64,000 nt of DNA, taken from Macrolepiota albuminosa (taxonomy: Eukaryota > Basidiomycota > Agaricomycetes > Agaricales > Agaricaceae). The stretch's first letter is position 1. The number at the start of each line of letters is the position of its first letter. The stretch is taken from positions 310,001 through 374,000 of the forward strand of contig JAMWFC010000025.1 of NCBI GenBank assembly GCA_027475525.1. The letters run 5' to 3'. Below the pieces are notes generated by a model, which worked only from the letters and a program-made list of their open reading frames with translations, was not told the origin of the DNA and did no database searches. Positions 47,585-58,754 of the stretch are shown here, in pieces. The position numbers and the translations under genes were made by a program.

Positions 47585-47687
47585 GGTTGAGGGAAAAAGG
47601 TGAAAAAGAAATTTTGCCTTTTAAGACGTGTTTCAGCCACAGCTGCTGACCAACTCAGCCAAGCCGCGATTGGCACTGCCGATCAAA

Positions 47688-49903
47688 TTAAGCGCTGGCA
47701 TGCTTACTTAATTGATGTGGGCGCTTAACGCCCTTCAACTCCAAATAACGGTCAAGTGCCGCCAACTTGGAGCAATGGGAGTGTGGCTCCCATGTTGTGT
47801 CCCCCAGGGACCAACGTACCTCAAACTCGAGCGTGTTACGCTCAGTCCACCGGTGCCCAATTATGCACTCGACAAACCATTTGTCATCGTCTCGAGCCCC
47901 AAAATCATAGGGGCCCGGGGTTGCCCTGTTAGGGAATAGCGCATCGTCAGACGCGCTGTAAGGTCGCAATAGCGACACATGAAACTTAGGAACGATGTGT
48001 CGTTCCTGTAATGCCAGAGGCAGCTCCAGCACGTAGTTGGAGGTACTTGGCTCTGCGTCTAGGACGCGGTATGGGCCTACCCATTTCGGGCAGAGTTTAC
48101 TCGCCTGTCCCTTTGGGAGCCTCAGATTACGCGTTGATAGGTATACCAACGCTCCTACTGCTATTGGCGGATCTGCTTGCCTACGGTGATTGGTGTTTTT
48201 TGCCTGAAAGACTTGCGCCTCTATGATGGCGTCATGCGCCACCGCTATGTTCTCCAGGGCCTGCCTGGTGAACTCGACAACTCCGCGGTGAGCCACCGTA
48301 TCAGCACAAACTTCGTGCAGCATGGAGGGCAAGTACCCTCCGTTGAGTTCAAAGGGCGCATATCCTGTGGTATCTGAGATACTTGCATTAATCACGAACT
48401 CAGTGAGTGGACACCAGTCCACCCAGTCCCATTGGTCAGGGCGAACAACTGCCCTCAGAATCTGACCTATACTGCAGTTAGCCCGCTCTGTCTGCCCATC
48501 CGTTTGAGGATGGAAGGACGTCGACATGAGGAGTCGCACTCCTAGCAGTTTGTGGAGTTCTCTCCACCATTGAGACGTGAACTTCGAGTCACGGTCGCTC
48601 ACAATGGTGCTAGGCAGCCCATGCAGCCTAACGATCTCCCTCAGGTAGATCCATGACAGCTCCTTAGCCGTCAGCGTAGTTCGCACCGGTATGAGGTGCA
48701 CCATGCTTGTCATGTGGCATATGACCACCCAGAGGTAATCAAACCCTCTGGACTCGGGAAAGGGACCTACGAAGTCCATTCCAATTGAATCCCAAGGTTT
48801 CACCGGCACGGGTAGCTGGTGTAGCTTCCCGGGAGGGGATCCAGGGGGCAACTTTGCCCTCTGACACGCTGTGCATGAGGCGCAAAACTTAGTCACTTCC
48901 TAGGCCATACGTGGCCACCAATACCATCTTTGGATGTAGCCCAACGTCCGGGCAGCACCAAAGTGTCCCACCAGTGCATGGGCCTGGTCCAAGACCCGCG
49001 TAATAATGGTTCGCGTATGGGGGAGGCATACCACTGCCACCCCTTGACGGTTCTCTGTCGTGATCAGTCCACCAGGCTTGTGCCTGAACCGAGGATGGTC
49101 GTCAGGATTGGCAAGTATCTCGGCGAAGAGAGAATCATTGCCATAGTCCTGCACCACTTCCTTCTGGAAGTCGTTGTTGACCAGGCTAGGGGGCTGGGAT
49201 GAAGGCAATTCGCCTTTGAGCATCTCCACAAGCGTAACGGGTATATCGGGGCGCTTGTGCTCCCCAGTGGACGCCAGGTCCACGGCTTCATGCTCCTTGA
49301 GCAACTGGGCGGCTACATCCCGCTCTTCACGCTGCTCCCTGAGGCGAGTGCTTCGCCTCCGTTCATTGTCACGCATAGCGCGTACGTCCAGGACATGCTC
49401 CCTGAGCTCCTGGTATCGGTGGAGAGGTAAATCCTCTCCATCAGAGTCTATGCGGCAGTCTGCCTGCACATACTCATGAGGCTCGTGAGCCTCCCCAACT
49501 ACATCACTCTCAAAGTAGCGTGACAAGCAGTCTGCCACTTTGTTGAGTTCACCTTTAACATAGGTGATGTCGAACTGGTATCTCGACATGTAGTCTATCC
49601 ACCGTTGCTGACGCGGCGACAAGTTCACCTGAGTTTTGAAGAACTCAAGGGCCTTGTGGTCCGTTATGATGTGGATGGGATATCCCATCAGCTTATCCTC
49701 CCATTTGAGGAGGGCCTCGAGTATGGCAAGAGTCTCCAGCTCATGCACCGCATAGTTTTGCTGGGCCGTCGTGAACTTCTTCGACATGAACCCTGCTGGG
49801 CAGCACGTCTGCCAGCTGCTTCCCTGACCATACATGGCTCCGACGCCTGTCTTGGACGCGTCGCAAATGAGCCATATCGGCTCATCCCGTCTAGGGTCGA
49901 TTG
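47688..49903 (-). CDS. Pol of element M, C-terminal half: RNase H, integrase, chromodomain
   Basis: Same frame throughout. RNase H has MSKKFTTAQQNYAVHELE and TDHKALEFF. A charged spacer of ~120 codons follows. The integrase zinc finger has HxxxxH in HALVGHFGAARTLGY and CASCTACQ. The integrase core carries D in GMDFVGPFPE, D in STIVSDRDSKF and a downstream QTDGQTERAN with glutamate. The GPY-type segment is KWVGPYRVLDAE. The chromodomain ends the protein (FVECIIGHRW, LEFEVRWSLGDTTWEP), marking a chromovirus that likely targets silenced chromatin. Two stops interrupt it: TGA at 49903-49905, where L has CGA, and TAG at 48897-48899, where L has a Gln codon. Otherwise it appears functional. Confidence 0.92.
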
Positions 49904-49905
49904 GT

Positions 49906-51729
49906 CAAATCACTGGAGTCTTTGTACAGATCCGTTTGACCATCTCAAAGCACCGCTGGTGCAATGGCCTCCAATTGAACGGTGACCTGTTCTGCGTCAT
50001 GGCCATAAGTGGCCCAGTATAGGCTGTGACATCGGGCAAGAAGCTCGATATGTAGTTGACAAGGCCAACGAATCGTTGGATGTCATTGTAGTTTTGGGGC
50101 GTTTGCCACTCCCAAATGCGATCGAGCTTGTCCTGATCGGGGTGGATACCCCGCTCATCAATGACATGCCCTAGGCAGTCTGCCACTCCCAAATGCGATC
50201 GAGCTTGTCCTGATCGGGGTGGATACCCCGCTCATCAATGACATGCCCTAGGCAGTCTATGCTCTGAGCATAGAGCTCACATTTCTTCCACTTCAAGTAC
50301 AACTTGTACTTGCGCAGTCGTTCGAAAACGACTCTGAGGTGCTGCTCATGCTCCTCCATAGAATCCGAGTAGATGAATATGTCATCTAAGTAGACATGCA
50401 TAAAACGTCCTATTACGTCTCGGAAGATAGAGGTCATTAGCCTCTGGAAAGTTGCTGGAGCATTACAGTCTCCAATCTGCATTATGTTGCTTGTGAACGT
50501 GCCCATGATTGATGCAAATACGGTCTTGGATACGTCTTCAGTGCGAATGCGCACCTGCTTGTAAGCGTCAGTAAGGTCAATCTTCGAGCGATACTTTGCC
50601 TGAGCCACGTCTTCCCGGATCACCTCCTGATCTGGTAAAGGAGTTACATCCTTTATGGTGTTGTCATTGCGCTGATGCGCATCAAGAGCTGTTCGAAGAG
50701 TTCCATCCTTCTTCGGGATGCACAATAATGGTGCAGCTTGAGCGGTGGTGCATGGGGACCACCATTGAGCATTCAAATAGCGATTAGTCTTATCGCGTAG
50801 TTGCTCCTGGAGGGCGCGCGGGCAGCGCGGCAAGTGGTACTTATACTGCTTGCTCTCGTCTATGAGATTGATCTCATGGTTCACCTCCCGCCATGGCGGA
50901 AGCTCCTCCTTGGTCCCGTTGACCATGTGCTCTCGTCTATGAGATTGATCTCATGGTTCACCTCCCGCCATGGCGGAAGCTCCTCCTTGGTCCCGTTGAC
51001 CATGTCGGCAAATTCCTCTTGCCATTGCTGACGCAACCGAGGAATATCTTCCTCACAAAGGCTTGTCGCCTTCTGCTTCCCCTTTATACGTAACGGGGGA
51101 AGTACTTCCACCATCTCTGAGGGTGGCCGAGGCGGCGGTGCATACTGCTTGCGCATTGCGAGCACCCGATTGACACTGTCATCGGATATATGTAGTCTCA
51201 GCGGAGCACCCACTGCCGCTGCCTTATAAGCCACGAGGCTTCTTCCCTCACATACAAGTGAGTACGCTACGGACACCTCGTCCGAAGCTGGCTGGCGATA
51301 TGCTGGTTTGACAGTCATCCATCTCTGGTGCGCATTTCGCGCACACGTGGCTGCCACCAGCTCGTTCCATTCTTGCGGCATTCAGGGGTCGTATGCCCAG
51401 TCGTACTCCGGCAGGGGGGCTGGTCGCTCCCATACGGACCGTGTGTCCCCCTCTCCTGAGGCTTCCGCCTCTCGGATGCTATCTTTCAAGTCTTCCAACT
51501 TGACTCATGAGGACGTAGGTGGATATACATCCACTGAGTCCTCCCGTTGTCTTGCCTTTCGATGGTGTTTGTCTGGAGGCTTTGCGCCTCGAGTCTCAGG
51601 AGCAGTTATTCGCTCGTTGCTCCTCTTGGAGGCTTGATACTCCTCCTCGCTCATCATTACCACGTTGTGGTCTGCGCTCAGTCCAGGCATAGCCTGCACT
51701 TCCTCCTCCACATCCTCCACGGCCGGCAC
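49906..51729 (-). CDS. Pol of element M: reverse transcriptase
   Basis: Central part of the polyprotein, in three frames that merge when the duplications at 50104 and 50851 are removed. A linker (51729-51000) with EEYQASKRS and LRIKGKQKATSL leads into the polymerase. Its motifs are LPPWREVNHEI, CIPKKDGTLR, RSKIDLTDAYKQVR (motif A), NAPATFQRLM, and the active site YLDDIFIYSD, which is intact. The connection segment reads FVGLVNYISSFLPD. Two TGA stops in the linker (near 51505 and 51382) also occur in L, so they are old or hotspots. It copies element RNA into DNA in cytoplasmic particles. Confidence 0.9.
50104..50257. repeat. 77-base tandem duplication after M reverse transcriptase
   Basis: Copies start at 50104 and 50181. 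Duplicates the CLGHVIDERGIHPDQ codons and shifts frame. Confidence 0.97.
50851..51004. repeat. 77-base tandem duplication at start of M reverse transcriptase
   Basis: Copies start at 50851 and 50928. Duplicates the KEELPPWREVNHEINL codons. Confidence 0.97.
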
Positions 51730-51851
51730 TCTGCGCCGGCCAAGTCATGGAGAGTCCTTGCGTTTCTCCATAGTACTTCCTCCTCCACATCCTCCACGGC
51801 CGGCACTCTGCGCCGGCCAAGTCATGGAGAGTCCTTGCGTTTCTCCATAGT
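51698..51851. repeat. 77-base tandem duplication between M protease and RT
   Basis: Copies start at 51698 and 51775. Removal rejoins the protease frame to the linker frame. Confidence 0.97.
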
Positions 51852-52552
51852 ACGATGACATCGCAGACGATTATCAGTGTTGTCTGCTGTAGCTTGTTTG
51901 GCTGGGATCACTTTCCCATTCACTAGTACCTGACAGTGGTCAAAGTCTAGTATGACTTTGTTACGCCGCATGAATGGCGTTCCCAGTATTATATCGTAGC
52001 GATTGAAGTTCGCTACATCCATGTATTCCCGGCTACGTGAGCCCGGCGTTTGGACATTCACATTTGTCCCATACTGCACCATGGCTTGGCTCCCTACGGT
52101 GCCCAGCTGTAACGCCAATGGCGTATCCAACTCCTGCACGGATATTCCATACACATGGGCAAACTGGGGTGTTATGCCCGATGTAGTACTCCCAGAGTCC
52201 CATAGGGTCCATGCCTTGTGGCCGTCTACGTCCACATACGAGACCAGGCACTCCTTGTCTGCTCGTTTCAGTGTAGGGCGCTGCAAAGTGCCCTCTGCAC
52301 AACGAAGTCCACATACGAGACCAGGCACTCCTTGTCTGCTTGTTTCAATGTAGGGTGCTGCAAAGTGCCCTCTGCACAACGAAGAGTCACCTTCTTCATC
52401 CAAACCACGTTATTCCGTTCGGGATCATTTGTGGACTGCCAATCCGTCATTGCCGCTAGGCACTCAGAGTCGCTGTCGCGACTGTAGTACTCATTGTTGT
52501 AGATGTCATCAAATACGTCGACTGTGACGTACTCCTCCCCCTCCACGACCAC
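51822..52552 (-). CDS. Pol of element M: aspartic protease
   Basis: Retropepsin-type domain that would cut the Gag-Pol polyprotein. An acidic spacer (EGEEYVTVDVFDDIY) precedes it. The active site is TLWDSGSTTSG at about 52205-52175, followed by a flap region and the second conserved segment NRYDIILGTPFM, the ILG motif of the family. In L the same site reads DSR, so M retains what L lost. The duplication at 52230 repeats the ADKECLVSYVDV codons; without it 52552-52300 and 52403-51822 form one frame. A ~16-base deletion just upstream (near 52655) puts it out of frame with gag; L lacks this deletion. Confidence 0.88.
52230..52383. repeat. 77-base tandem duplication in M protease, three mismatches
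   Basis: Copies start at 52230 and 52307. Differences are all C/T or G/A. Confidence 0.93.
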
Positions 52553-52640
52553 ACTCTTGGGCTCGGCGCCTGATGCCTCCTCTGGGGGCTCCTGGTCGTT
52601 TGTGGGGTGCTCTGCCTCAGACTCGGCAGATACGTCTCCG

Positions 52641-55309
52641 TCACTCCAACTCGCGGCTCAAAGGTGGGTGCGGGGTGTATACCCCTTCCTTGGCTCCTGG
52701 CTTTGCAGGGCAGTTGGTAGCGTAGTGGCCTGGTTGGCCACATGCGAAACAAGTCCCCGTCTGACCTGGTGGGTTGGCCGGTTTGAAGTCCGGCCTTGGT
52801 TTAGGACGTTCTTCATCTGGTGCCCGAGCTGGGCGTGGGCGGCTCCGCCCTCGGTTCGCCGCAGGGGTTTTGCGTACAACAAACCACGTGTTGCGGTCAC
52901 GGTCCAAATCGGTCTTTTTGGCCAGGAAGGTCCCCACATGCTGACCCCATGAGGGTGTCCCACCAGGCGGTAGTCGCCTGAGTCCTCCTTTGTGTCCACT
53001 CCGATGCTTGTAGTGGTTAGCAGTCTTCAGAGACTGCTCATACCTGATGGCATATGCCACAAACTCTTCTACATCGTTGACTTCTGGGGACAATCCGTCC
53101 TCACGTATCAAATAGCGGCGCATGTCCGCTGGAATGCCATCCAAGAATGTTTCAAGCATTGTATACCTGTCCAGGTATACTGCCATGTTCTGGGCATGGT
53201 CATTAAGGGTATTATAGAACCCTTGCACTCCCAACTTCTCGGTGTACTTGGCAGACTGGAAGTCCCACCTTGCATCCTGGAGCGTTGAGGGGTGTACGAA
53301 TCGATCGTACAGTCCTGTAAGGACTCCTTTGACTGGAAGTCCCACCTTGCATCCTGGAGCGTTGAGGGGTGTACGAATCGATCGTACAGTCCTGTAAGGA
53401 CTCCTTTGAACGTCCAGTCATATTGGACACAGTTGACGTGCAGTACTGCCCGTCGAAACCATCCCATGGCCTCTCCGGCCAAGAACTCAGGAAGAACGAA
53501 GATTCGTTCTCGTTCCATACAGTCGCCTCCGTATAAGCACATGGCGAGATGGGTGCATACATCCATCGCCCAATCTTCCAGGTCGCTGAACTTGGACGTG
53601 CCCGTATAGGCGCAAATGTGCCTACTGTCTGCTTTACGCAGCTTCACTCCATCTGGTAACCGTAAGGTTACACCCAGGGCATCATCAACTACTCGATGCA
53701 AGCGATTGTGCATGGCTTCATGATGCATTCAAATGGCCTCCCGCTGACCCAGAGATCTAGTCGCCAAATCAGCGGCATGGGGAAGTGACTTCCCTTGTCC
53801 ACCCTGCAGAGGACGTCCCGAGCCTCCTTGACTGTGGGCATAATTGCCCTCATCTCGAGGAATCGACCTAGGGCCGTCATCCTGGCCATTACCAGGAACA
53901 TCACGTCTCGTGGCACCATCTCGATTGAGGAAGTCTCCTTGATCATGATTGTTGCGCCGCCCTGGAACTGAAGAAGCTTGATTCTCCTGACCCTGCATGA
54001 CAAATTGACGACGCATCTCGTCAATGGGCTTAGTGCCCTTGAATACGATGCCCTGATTGTCAATAAGGGACTGTCCCTTAGTCCTGAGGTCGCCATTGCG
54101 CATACGTTGATACGCAACTCTGTCGCTCAACGTGTCGGCCATGGGCACGCGTGGCATCACAGATGCCTCGCTCTCCACCTTGAGCACGGTACTATTGTGC
54201 CCATCCGGACCTGACATATCTGTCCTACGGTCTTGGTTATGCATGTGCGGGGGCTCCTCACGCCACCCTTGTCCTGCTGGAGTATAAAAAGTACTCACTG
54301 GTCTTACTTCGGGCACTTCTTGCCCTTGTGCTAGTGCCCCCACTAGCTCAATTCTGATGTCTTGATTGCGTCATGCTGAGCATTCCTTGGACGTGTGGCT
54401 CCAGGGGGTTGAGACCCCCAATTGCCGTGTGGCCTTCCACTGCACATACATTTGCAGCTCCATCGTGAGCACTCTCACCATTAAATCAGTATATTTTGTA
54501 CTGAATACATTGGGCACTTCGTGCCCTTGTCGCCTAAGTGCTACTATATGGGCTGATGCGTAGCGCTCGAGTCGTGCTTGGGTGGTGTATTTCATCACCT
54601 CTGGGTGCAAGTCCCAGAACACCTGCAAGCGCATGGTGTACGCGGTTTTCAGCCGCTGTTCCTCTGCTCCGGCGTCGTCGTCACTTGACGACTCCATCAC
54701 CTCCTCTGGAAGCTCTACAACCTCTGGAGCTTCCTCCACTGCTGGTGTGCGTGGGAATCGGTTTTCCACGCGGGATACTTCAGGCCTTGCAGCCTCCTCT
54801 GGTACCTCCTCTATGCGGGCTTCCGCCATTTTAAAAGGCATTGAGCCTGCGGTGGACCGCCTGGTCCCACTACTCCGGCTCACAGGGAGGGCTCTCCCAG
54901 TCCGTACTGACGACTCAGCGTCTCCTGGGGCGCCATAGGCGCCGGTTGACTGTCAGCCATCCTCCGGGGGTCCTTTGGAAGCCAATTGGCTGGACCGTCG
55001 CGGTCCTCCTGGCAGCTGCATAACTGGGGGCGTTAATCCCCCAGGCATCTTGTCCTGGAGACGTTGCGGACCGTCCTGCTGTGAGCTTTCAGCTCTCCGG
55101 GCCTCGCTCTCATTCCTGGCCAGGTCGGTACTCTGACCTCGGTCTCGAGCCTTGGGTCTTACCTGACCCGCATTGGACGCTGACACGTCCTGGGTGTCTG
55201 CTGGGTCTCCCCATAGGTCATGGGCATTTCGCCCACCGTCAGTGGGCACTGCAGGTATGGGATTACTCATCGATCCCCTGTTTGAAATTTGCATGGTGTG
55301 GCTGTGCAA
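52641..55309 (-). CDS. Gag of element M
   Basis: N-terminal part of the gag-pol ORF; forms the virus-like particle and binds the RNA. It starts at 55309 (MHSHTMQISNRG). There is a disordered acidic domain, a helical part (MRLQVFWDLHPEVMKYTTQ), then capsid (DWAMDVCTHLAMCLYGG, EFLAGEAMGWFRRAVL, DRFVHPSTLQDARWDFQ, GFYNTLNDHAQNM) and nucleocapsid with one CCHC knuckle, CFACGQPGHYATNCP. Stops at about 54953, 54371 and 53729 are all TGA in a CGA context; the frame is otherwise continuous from 55309 to 52641 after removal of the duplication at 53254. No canonical TGG-starting tRNA primer site is evident beside the 5' LTR. Confidence 0.88.
53254..53407. repeat. 77-base tandem duplication in M capsid
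   Basis: Copies start at 53254 and 53331. Repeats the VLTGLYDRFVHPSTL codons and breaks the gag frame. Confidence 0.97.
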
Positions 55310-55337
55310 GAAGCTCGAGAAGCTGATAGAGTTGTGT

Positions 55338-55491
55338 CAACAAACTCAGCGACTGACGTCGGATGCTAGGCAATAGATCCTAGCTGGCGGATTCAAAAAA
55401 ATGTAACAAAGTTACAACAAACTCAGCGACTGACGTCGGATGCTAGGCAATAGATCCTAGCTGGCGGATTCAAAAAAATGTAACAAAGTTA
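55338..55491. repeat. 77-base tandem duplication across M leader and LTR edge
   Basis: Copies start at 55338 and 55415. Creates a false second TGTAACAAAGTTACA LTR end at 55402-55416. Confidence 0.97.
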
Positions 55492-55713
55492 CAAAGTTTA
55501 TAGAGCTTAGTGTGCACACAACACTGAATCAGACCAGACCGGTCTATTGACAATGTAGTTATACAACAAAATTAAGCTGCTTTGTAAGCAGCTGGTTAAA
55601 CTATTTATATACGAATGTAAATAATATTATATTATAATAAATATAATATAATATCTACTACTATACAGTAAGTAAAGCTATGTGGCCAACGCCACATAGC
55701 GGACTACGCTACA
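55479..55713 (-). repeat. 5' LTR of element M
   Basis: 235 bases, differing from the 3' LTR at only about five positions. TATA-like site at 55601-55611 and hairpin at 55677-55700. Low divergence means a recent insertion. Confidence 0.92.
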
Positions 55714-55784
55714 GACAGAGCCACCTCATCCTGCCGCTTCGTCCCTGACTGCTGGGAGGGTGCATGTGTTGACAAGGACAATCC

Positions 55785-56816
55785 TCATAAACTAGTGTCA
55801 TCCTTCACATGCTCGTCCTGTAACTTGGCAGGAGTCGGAGTGAGTTCTCCAGCTTCCCGCAACCCCACCTCTGGCACTACAGCACGCGCTCTGAGGCGTT
55901 TTGCCTCAGGCTGCTTCTCCTCCGACGACGGACGCTTCTTCATGGCGTTCATGAATGTCTTGATCATATTGTCATTATGCTGTTGCAGCATAACGATCTC
56001 ATCCAGCAGGCCCATAATCACCACCTGGGCCACCGGATCCACCAGAAACGCAGACTCCAGCAGCACTCGCTGGCCGGCAGATATGAGCTGTCTCCAGACT
56101 GCCTCTGTCTGAGGGTCCAGAACCTCCAACGGCATCCTGATCTCCTTCCCTTTTCCTTTCTCTGCGTACGATAAGCACCGTGGAGATGGTGCACGACGAG
56201 GTGATGGCAATGCTTGTCGAGGCAGTGTTTGAGGTTGGGGTTGACCTCGATTTTGCGTCCTCGCTGCCAGCTCATCCCGTCTGCACCCTACTATTTCCCG
56301 AGGCCCGCCTCCTCATGCCCCAGTACTCCTCGGAGGTGATCGCCTCTGGTCTCTTCTATACGTGTCTTGTGGGGGCGGCATCCTCTCTCGTTGTCGTCAA
56401 GGTTGCATCACCTCGCTCTTTCCTTGCTGTTGATGCCCCGCATTGTTGTCCACGTCTATGGGTGCTACCTGTGGCGCAGTTAGTGCTTTCTCATCTGAAA
56501 AGAGTGTACTTGCACTCTGGGTCTGCGTCTGCTGCATCAGCATTGGCATACCCCACATCACCTGTCTTCCCATCTGCTGTCCAGGACCAGCTGGTCCTGG
56601 GAAGTATGGCATCTGGAAAAACGGCGGGTAAAACTGTAGAGGTTGTCCAAATTGGGCTGGGTTCTGCCCAAACTGGGACACCACTGGATACGACGCCACA
56701 GTCGGCGTTGTTACAGGCTGCTGAATGTTTTGCTGGGGGCAATCCCCCCCTCCTCCAGAACCCTGTGGATTCTGAGGCTGCTGCTCACTGGTCATACGCT
56801 GGTAAGGGTACGACAT
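55785..56816 (-). pseudogene. Third ORF of element N
   Basis: Counterpart of the M third ORF, shorter (about 340 codons before its stop at 55785) and with at least one frame change near 56400-56210. It keeps the same architecture: a Q/P-rich head (PQNPQGSGGGGD, FYPPFFQMPYFPGPAGPGQQ), a KGKGKEIRM segment, a helical block (RVLLESAFLVDPVAQVVIM, LLDEIVMLQQHNDNM) and a basic stretch (PEAKRLRARA). The long conserved C-terminal region of M is absent here: either N lacks it, or it was lost at the junction with M. Function unknown. Confidence 0.65.
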
Positions 56817-57045
56817 GGTACTACAAAAATGTCAACGTGTCGGTGGAAAAAACACACTAAATTTCCCATCATCAGGTTACATAACCTGATCCGACCATCA
56901 ACTCCGCATCACAATCCGCATTATCTCATCAGATGGATGAATCTCCATCTTATCTATCCGACACAATCGTGATCCGATCCAGATCAGATACTCCGTTGGT
57001 CCAAGATCTGACTGATCCGGCCTAAATCTTAGCACTGCCATCAAG

Positions 57046-58754
57046 CTAAGCACGTGAGCGCTTAGCAAGCTGATTTGGGTGCTTTACACCCTGCAGTTCT
57101 AAGTATTGATCCAACGCTGCCAACTTAGCACATGTGTGATACAACTCCCATGTCGTATCACCCGCACTCCATCGTACCTCGAATTCGAGGTGCGTTCCTT
57201 CCTGCCACCAATGGCCCAGAATGTCCTCGACAAACCATTCCTGTTTGTCACTGGCACTAAAATCATATGGCTCGGGCGTCACCCAATTAGAGAACATGGC
57301 ATCATCGTTTGCGTTATATCGCCTAAGTAGCGATACATGAAACTTAGGCACAATCCAATGTGCTTGCAGAGCTGCAGGCAGCTCCAGAACATAGTTCAGT
57401 GTGCTTGGTTCCGTGACCAAGACTTTGTATGGTCCAATGAATTTTGGACACAACTTTCTCGCCCTTCCTTTCAGAAGATTCAAGTTTTCCGTTGACAAAT
57501 ATACTAACGTCCCAGGTGTTAGTTCTGGTTCCTCACTCCACCTATCATTTGCATGTTGTGCCTGTACAACATGCGTGGCAATGATAGCATCATGTGCATT
57601 GGCTAGATTCTCCAATGCTTGCCATGCAAAGTCCTTCACCCCCTTGTGAACGACTCCGTCTGTCCTTAGTTTGCGCAGCATGGAGGGCATGTATCCTCCA
57701 TTGAGCTTGAACGGTGCATATTTTGTGGTCTCTGACACACTTGCGTTGATCGCAAACTCGGTTAGCAGTATTCTATCTACCCAGTCGTGTTGGTCCGGTC
57801 AGACCACCGTACAAAAGATCTGGGCAATACTTCTATTTGCTCGCTCTGTCTGTCCATCTGTCTGCGGATGAAACGATGTAGACATGAGCATTTTAGCTTC
57901 CAAGAGCTTGTGAAGTTCTTGCTACCAGTGAGACGTAAACTTTGTGTCTCAATTGCTCATGATCGAACTTGGAAGGCCATGTAGCCTTACAATCTCCTTC
58001 AAGTAGATTCAGGATAATGCAGACACAGTAATGGTTGTGTGCACCGGTATCAAGTGCACCATACTGGTCATTCGGCAAATAACCACCCAAAGGTAGTTAT
58101 AACCTTTGGACTCGGGAAATGGACCAACAAAGTCCATTCCAATGGAGTCCCACAGCTTCATCAGGATGGGCAGGGAATGCAACTTCCCTGCTGGCTTCCT
58201 ATTGCTGGTCTTCGACCGCTGGCAGACCTTGCAGGTCTGGCAGAAATGCATCACTTCTTTCTGCATCTGAGGCCACCAGTACCATTGCCTCAGGTATTCC
58301 AGTGTTTTGTTGGTTCCGACGTGACCAACAACCTCATGCGCTTGAGTGATGATCTGCGTGATCAATGGTTGGTCGCATGGTAAACACACCACGTCATCCC
58401 CTCAAACATTCGTTATCCAGACCAGTCCTTTCTCATCCACGCTGAAGCGTGGGTGGGCATCTGTGTTCGTCTGGATTTCAGTGTAGAATGCATTGTGGCC
58501 ATAACCCCTCAGTACCTTCCATAGGTACTCATCGGTTTGAGGAACAGGAGGGTTACGATACTCTCCTGTAGGCGATAATGTATTAGCGAGCATAATGTCG
58601 TGGCCATACAGTCCATGACTGCTCCCGGCCTCACTTTGGCGTGGCATTGTTGCCTCCTTTGGCTGAGCCTGCTCTAGTTGCTCAGCTTCTATGTCTCGGC
58701 CCTCTTGCCGCTCTTGCAGTCGTCGGCTGCATTGCAGTTCAGTCGCTTGCATAG
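57046..58754 (-). pseudogene. Integrase and chromodomain of element N
   Basis: A spacer (58797-58402) with LQERQEGRDIEAEQLEQ is followed by the zinc finger (HEVVGHVGTNKTLEYL, CQTCKVCQ). The core start is MDFVGPFPESKGYNYLWVV. The middle of the core (57950-57740) has stops and shifts, with SLEAKMLMSTSFHPQ-like residues still visible. The C-terminal part is open (57738-57046): KYAPFKLNGGYMPSML, KFIGPYKVLV, then a chromodomain with WFVEDILGHWW and LEFEVRWSAGDTTWE. About 60-70 percent alike M by eye. Confidence 0.82.

Larger units (their letters stand above)
44114..55713 (-). mobile_element. Ty3/gypsy chromovirus element M, best preserved copy
   Basis: Flanked by two nearly identical LTRs (44114-44347 and 55479-55713). 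Minus-strand order is 5' LTR, one gag-pol ORF (gag with CCHC, protease, RT, RNase H, integrase, chromodomain), a third ORF, polypurine tract and 3' LTR. After removal of the 77-base duplications the coding frames are continuous except for about nine stops and a few small deletions. The stops fit C-to-T changes. The five bases next to the LTRs (GTTTG on the left, GACAG on the right) do not form a target duplication. Confidence 0.92.
55714..58754 (-). mobile_element. Ty3/gypsy element N, 3' half
   Basis: A relative of L and M, more diverged. It holds the spacer after RNase H, the integrase with chromodomain and a third ORF. The right side is cut by element P at 58755. The left side abuts the 5' LTR of M without its own 3' LTR or polypurine tract. 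Confidence 0.85.
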
